Assembly (NCBI GenBank): GCA_013368375.1
Contig: JAACJP010000001.1
Coordinates: forward strand, 1,612,001 to 1,676,000
DNA from: Tricholomella constricta
Taxonomy: Eukaryota > Basidiomycota > Agaricomycetes > Agaricales > Lyophyllaceae
Direction: 5' to 3'
DNA: 64,000 bases
The first letter of the stretch is position 1, and each line of letters begins with the position of its first letter. Under the pieces are notes generated by a model. That model saw only the letters and a list, made by a program, of their open reading frames with translations, searched no databases and was not told where the DNA came from. Positions 59,721-64,000 of the stretch are shown one piece after another. A program made the position numbers and the translations under genes.

Positions 59721-60425
59721 GCCAATGGAACTTATATGCGGTTGGCGGAGGAAGGGCAAAGTCTCAACAAAAGACAACGGCCAGGGAAATCCTACTGGTA
59801 GTCAGAAAGTAGACGGTTGTGGAGTTCGTGTCAATTTTTCAATCGGTCTCACACAGACTGCCAGAGACAGCGAAGACGAACGAGTAGCACGATGGTGGTG
59901 GTTGCTGCGAGAGAGCCAGGGTGACAGAGCGAGACAATCAGCTCCGTTTTAAGCTCCGACCATTGTCACCCGCCGGAGATGTGACCTCCGGCCCGGCGGA
60001 TGGGCTTGTATGCAATGTCTATTGCTGCTTATACCTTGCGGATGCGAACATCCATGTTGTATGTTTCCTTTATGTCATGCCCAGTATAAGCACCACTTAG
60101 GGAGCTTTTCGAGACTAACAAGAAATTGACGGGGCTAAGCGACAAATGGGGGAACGGCCCAAATAGGCAGTGCTTATGTCAGCTGCCTTCAGCAAATCGA
60201 CCATCGAATCGACCATCCGCTCAACGCCCCCTCAAAATTATCGCTCAAGGTGCGTATCCCTGCCCCGTTTCGTTGTCGTTGCGTCCTCTGGAGTCTCTCC
60301 ACCGTCAGTGCTCGTTTGACACTCGTTTCAACGATTTTGATGGATAAAACCAATGGATGGCAAAGGAGGACTTTGGATGACGGGAGACGACTTGTCCGAA
60401 ATCATACTTACACCCTTCTCTTCAG
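59721..60425. promoter_or_regulatory. PCF11-uL6 divergent upstream region with uL6 5'-UTR intron
   Basis: No coding region supported. From the uL6 side, CTCAAG|GTGCGT at 60250 and CTCTTCAG at 60425 define a likely 176-base leader intron ending exactly on the uL6 ATG. The remaining roughly 530 bases hold the promoters of PCF11 (-) and uL6 (+). Confidence 0.55.
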
Positions 60426-61160
60426 ATGCGCGACGTACTCAAGACCGAAGAACTCGAAATCCCTGAGAACGTTCAGGTCTCCATCAAGTCCCGCGTTATC
60501 ATTGTCACCGGGCCCCGAGGAACCCTCACGAAGAATGTCCGCCATGTTGACATGGACATCCGGTTGTTGAAGGGAAAGACGACAAAAGTGTCCCTGGCTG
60601 TTTGGCAGGGTGGACGCAAGCACGTCGCCTGCTTGCGCACGATCAGGACGCTGATCAACAACATGGTCATCGGAGTCACCCAGGTTTGTGCAACTACGTC
60701 GCTTTTCGGAACAACTAACGTATACGTGCGCCATCCTAGGGCTTCCGATACAAAATGCGCGCCGTCTACGCCCATTTCCCCATCAATTGCATCATTCAGG
60801 AAGGTGGAAGCCTGGTGGAGATCCGCAATTTCCTTGGTGAAAAGGTGTGTCTATCGTAACATTACGCATATCCTTTTGATTAAATCGATGCGAAGACTGT
60901 GAGGCACATCAACATGTTGAGCGGTGTCAACATCTCGGAGTCGACAGCGCAGAAGGACGAGCTCATTCTTGAGGGTAACGACATCGATATGGTCTCACAA
61001 TCTGGTAAGGTTCCCAAGGTTTTTGTAGGAGCTAACATCTCTGACGCCATGTGAAGCTGCCTCCATCCAGGGTATTTGCCGTGTTCGGAACAAGGATATC
61101 CGTAAATTCTTGGACGGAATCTACGTGTCGGACAAGGGCCCTATCGCAGTCGATGAGTAG
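60426..61160 (+). CDS. RPL9: Large-subunit ribosomal protein uL6 (L9)
   Basis: Component of the 60S subunit near the GTPase-associated centre. Four coding exons (60426-60683, 60740-60844, 60896-61004, 61057-61160) give 191 residues, the usual eukaryotic L9 length. Family text: [100 protein letters not shown] and [20 protein letters not shown]. Two introns end in AAG rather than CAG/TAG. The start codon follows a splice acceptor directly. Intact. Confidence 0.97.
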
Positions 61161-61323
61161 GTGTTTCGAGCGTGTGGTATTATGTACATCCCATGTTACA
61201 TGCGCGGCTCTTCTTCTTATGACCATGATCTGGACACCTCAAATGTGCGCTTGTTGCGAGTAATCAAGTCTCGATGAAAGTTTATTCTACGTCACTGAAC
61301 TTTGGTGCATATTGAATGTAGTC

Positions 61324-62316
61324 TCAAGGCACAAAGGGAATCTTCGTCCCGACATGCTGTCGATACTTTACATAGTCGTCACCAAAGAATTTGATCAATG
61401 CATTTTCCTCAGCTATAGGGGGAAGTAAGATCGGGTGCAGATAGTAGGAGCCGAGGTACTGACCTCTTGTGCGATAATAAAAGAATCTCCACAATAGAAT
61501 AGCAAATAGAACGAACGTCAAAGGGTTTTGCAGGACAAGCTGCGTGCCCAATGCCCAATAATAGAACCCTGCGTATGAGGGATGACGGAACCAACTGGAA
61601 GGAGAGTCAGTGAATGCCTTCATAAAGTCCATGGATAGAACCGACGCGTAAACACCATCAGTTACAAGTTTATGACTCTCGCGCTTGCGAAACGCAACCG
61701 CATGAGAGAAGTTGGTCGAGGCGTGAATCATCGCCGTTGATCGCAATAACTGACCCACTAACACGAGTGTTATTCCTGATAAGGTATCTGAAAATTGGGT
61801 TCGACAGTTTGGGCACAGAAACGTACCGATGGGTGTCAAATACGGGTAAGCTTTGAGCGCCGGTCGGAAATAAAGTGTAACAAGGTATTCCGTCAGGGCG
61901 GCGCCGTTCGCAATGTGATACATGGCCCCATTATCGAGCAAGTAGGCTGTGTAAAAGCTTGAATACAAGAAATACAGAGTGACAGTTTACTTACAATCAA
62001 CACTGCATTTCTCAAGGTTCCAGCCTGCAGTCACTGCGAATTCGCCCCAATGAAAGCCAGCCCACGCGGCAACGAAGAAGCCGAGCTGGGCACTCGTCCA
62101 CCAGTAGACGTTAAATCCGCCCACTAAAAATGTCAGAAATCCCAACGAAAATAAACCTCCCAGGAGGAAAGCAACCGTTGATGCTGCAAGTGGCGTATTG
62201 GGAATGTTGCCTAATGGTTTATGGGTAGCGACAGGAATTGTTTGTAGCGGGTGTTTCAGGGCAGCCTCTCGCTGCTTAATGCGTTCTTCGAAGCTTTCCT
62301 GGGCATCTGAAGCCAT
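61324..62316 (-). CDS. STE14: Protein-S-isoprenylcysteine O-methyltransferase (ICMT)
   Basis: Carboxyl-methylates prenylated CaaX proteins (Ras, mating pheromones) in the ER membrane. Helices vis LGGLFSLGFLTFLVGGFNVY and AQLGFFVAAWAGFHWGEFAV are followed across introns by AALTEYLVTLYFRPALKAYP and GITLVLVGQLLRSTAMIHAS. The SAM-binding signature is HKLVTDGVYA then WFRHPSYAGFYYWALGTQLV. The final RAEENALIKFFGDDYVKYRQ block with E-x2-L-x2-FFG-x2-Y is diagnostic. Introns begin with normal GT donors (61994, about 61827, 61652, about 61467). The chosen ATG (62316) gives MASDAQESFEERIKQREAAL. An in-frame ATG at 62469 would add 51 residues but would overlap the MEF2 start codon. Basidiomycete pheromone maturation would need this enzyme. 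Confidence 0.92.
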
Positions 62317-62466
62317 CTTGGAGGTCGTCGGGAAGAAAGAACGAAATATATGGTATGCATTGTTGTGAGTCTGAGCCAACAATAGCGGCACTTTACCTTT
62401 ATTAGGTTCCAAGGGTGCTACTAAGGCTCCCGGCTTGGCATTTGGTCTTGTATCAAGCTGGCGGCT

Positions 62467-62470
62467 CATG
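62467..62470. other. CATG shared by two opposite potential start codons
   Basis: The palindrome CATG carries the MEF2 ATG on + (62468-62470) and the upstream in-frame ATG of ICMT on - (62469-62467). Only one is likely used; ICMT is assigned to 62316. Confidence 0.6.
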
Positions 62471-64000
62471 TTCGTATACCGATGGACGCGCTACAGCCCG
62501 TCCAAGGTCGTAAAGTTCGGTTTCCGTTCGTATTCAAAACCGGCTGGCCATGAATCCAAAATTCGGAACATGGCGCTTGTCGCGCATATCGGCAAGACCC
62601 CCTTCTTCACAATCTCTTCATGCAGCACTCGATTGATTGTTCATCTACTTGCTTAGACTCAGGAAAAACCACGTTATCCGAATCAATTCTTCTGAAGTCG
62701 TCATATCTTTCCAGTAGAGGCACGGTCGACACGGGGAGCACCACCACTGATTTTCTACCTGCGGAAAGGGAGCGCGGAATTACAATTCAGTCGGCCAGTA
62801 TTCCAGTCAAATGGAAAGACTGGACTTTTAATCTCATCGATACCCCGGGGCATGCAGACTTCGGGATGGAAGTCGAAAGCGCTAGCCGAGTAGTAGACGG
62901 TGCGGTTGTCCTAATCGACTCTGTCGAAGGTGTTGAAGCACAAACGAAGGGTGTTTGGAGGCAGCTAGACAGGTGCGTCGTTCAGGTGAGGCCTCGCATG
63001 AAGCTCCTCTCTGACTTCTCCCTAAATTGCTTCCTTCTCCCCTCAGATATGGGGTGCCAACGCGAATCATGTTTTTAAACAAACTTGATCGACCAGGGGC
63101 TTCTTTCGGAGCCTCCTTGGCTTCTTTGCTTTCGCATCGGCTTCATCCACATCCCATGGCCTTATTGCTTCCTATAGCATCCTTCGACCCTCGTCACTAC
63201 GCCATAGCTGAGCCGGGAATTCATGGCTTAGTCGACCTGGTGAAATGGCAAGTCTGGAAGTGGGATGAGGAAGGAACACCATCATGTCACCCTCTCCCGC
63301 GAGACGATGAGACTTTCAGCGATTTTGGTCTCTTCCCTCCATCCCACCCCATTGTCCCTCACCTCATCCCAGCACGGACGCAGCTACTCGAAAATCTCTC
63401 CATGTTCTCTGAGGAGTTGATGGAGGAGCTTCTTGGGCTTCCATCCAGCCCCACTGCATACCTCAACGTGGACAGTTCGAGAATTCTTCCTCATCTACGC
63501 AAAGCAACCCTGAAGAACGAGATCCTTCCCGTTCTTGGTGGTTCAGCCATGAAGAATATCGGCACAGACCTCGTCATGGATTACGTTGGAGAACTCTTGG
63601 CTAGCCCCCTGGACGTGCCACATGATCCCCAGGCCTCCAATAGCCCAGTCAGGCTTCTTGCCTGGAAAGTGACATGGGATAAGAAGCGAGGTTGGATGAC
63701 GTTCGTCCGTGTATATTCAGGTACACTATAGCTTCGGTCTGGAGCCGCGTCATGTTGATTTTTTTCCACAGGAAAATTGACGCGCCATAGTGTTGTTTTC
63801 AATTCAAGTAGAAACCAGCGCGAGCGTGTCTCAAAGTTGCTTCTGCTTTACGCGTCGGAAGCGGAAGAGGTCGATGAGCTTCCCTTCGGTTCAGTAGGCG
63901 TGATATTGGGGCTCAAGTATACTCGTACTGGAGACACGCTGGTATCTACGGGCAGCCCGCCGGCTGCTCGGTCTGTCCTTCGCGAGATTACTCCTCCTGC
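62468..64000 (+). CDS. MEF2: Mitochondrial elongation factor G2 (ribosome recycling), 3'-truncated by the window
   Basis: GTPase that works with ribosome recycling factor to split mitochondrial ribosomes. A basic N-terminus (MFVYRWTRYSPSKVVKFGFR) suits a mitochondrial presequence. The GTPase motifs are intact: G1 NMALVAHIDSGKTT, switch I AERERGITIQSASIPVKW, G3 FNLIDTPGHADFGMEVESAS, and G4 RIMFLNKLDRPGASF. Domain II continues with VRLLAWKVTWDKKRGWMTFV. The first intron (62592-62656) splits the P-loop and has a GC donor (ATCG|GCAAGA) with TTAG acceptor. The phase works only with this pair. Reading continues to the last base of the window, so the C-terminal domains are missing here, not necessarily in the gene. 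Confidence 0.92.

Overview
This window is nuclear DNA of a filamentous basidiomycete, most likely an Agaricomycete. Genes lie about one per 2 kb on both strands. Almost all are cut by many short introns, mostly about 45-65 bases, with GTRNGT-type donors and YAG acceptors. Every protein that could be recognised belongs to fungal nuclear housekeeping families. I saw no bacterial operon, CRISPR array, intact transposon, tRNA or rRNA. The species cannot be named from the sequence alone. Gene models were built by hand from reading frames and splice signals, so weakly conserved exon edges are provisional.

Layout, left to right. 0.3-4.7 kb: a coiled-coil/zinc-finger protein of unknown function (-), an unresolved coding region with a C-terminal membrane segment (+), and the AP-1 sigma adaptin (+). 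5.4-9 kb: glutamine synthetase and a DUF2264 protein (both +). 9.4-16 kb: an ER J-protein (-) and the RNA polymerase I factor Rrn7 (+) sharing a short promoter, then a long disordered protein (+). 17-21 kb: an unknown protein, a small coiled-coil protein and an Sdt1-type pyrimidine 5'-nucleotidase (all -). 21-26 kb: ribosomal protein eL6 (+), the mitochondrial insertase Cox18 (+), the centromeric histone CENP-A (-) and a Gfd2-like DEDDh exonuclease-fold protein (+). 26-34 kb: ceramide synthase (-), Rex3-type RNA exonuclease (+), a UPF0183/PHAF1 protein (-) and the DNA polymerase epsilon B subunit Dpb2 (+). 34.6-46.6 kb: the giant bridge-like lipid-transfer protein Fmp27 (9.5 kb) and a DUF2985 membrane protein (both +). 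46.7-53 kb: OMP decarboxylase URA3 (-), pseudouridine synthase Pus7 (+) and an MFSD10-like transporter (+). 53-60 kb: a GT32 inositolphosphoceramide mannosyltransferase, the PIN endoribonuclease Swt1 and the cleavage factor Pcf11 (all -). 60-64 kb: ribosomal protein uL6/L9 (+), isoprenylcysteine methyltransferase (-) and mitochondrial EF-G2, cut by the window end (+).

There is no single pathway cluster; this is ordinary core-genome gene order. Two sphingolipid genes (ceramide synthase and the GT32 enzyme) lie 25 kb apart. Six gene pairs are divergent with only 111-199 bases between start codons, so shared bidirectional promoters are the main regulatory theme. The most interesting items are: a CENP-A with an enlarged loop 1; four introns that appear to use GC-AG rather than GT-AG borders; ribosomal protein genes whose 5'-UTR intron ends directly on the ATG; and a few coding-like stretches that match no family I recognise. 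I did not find a convincing new multi-gene biological system.
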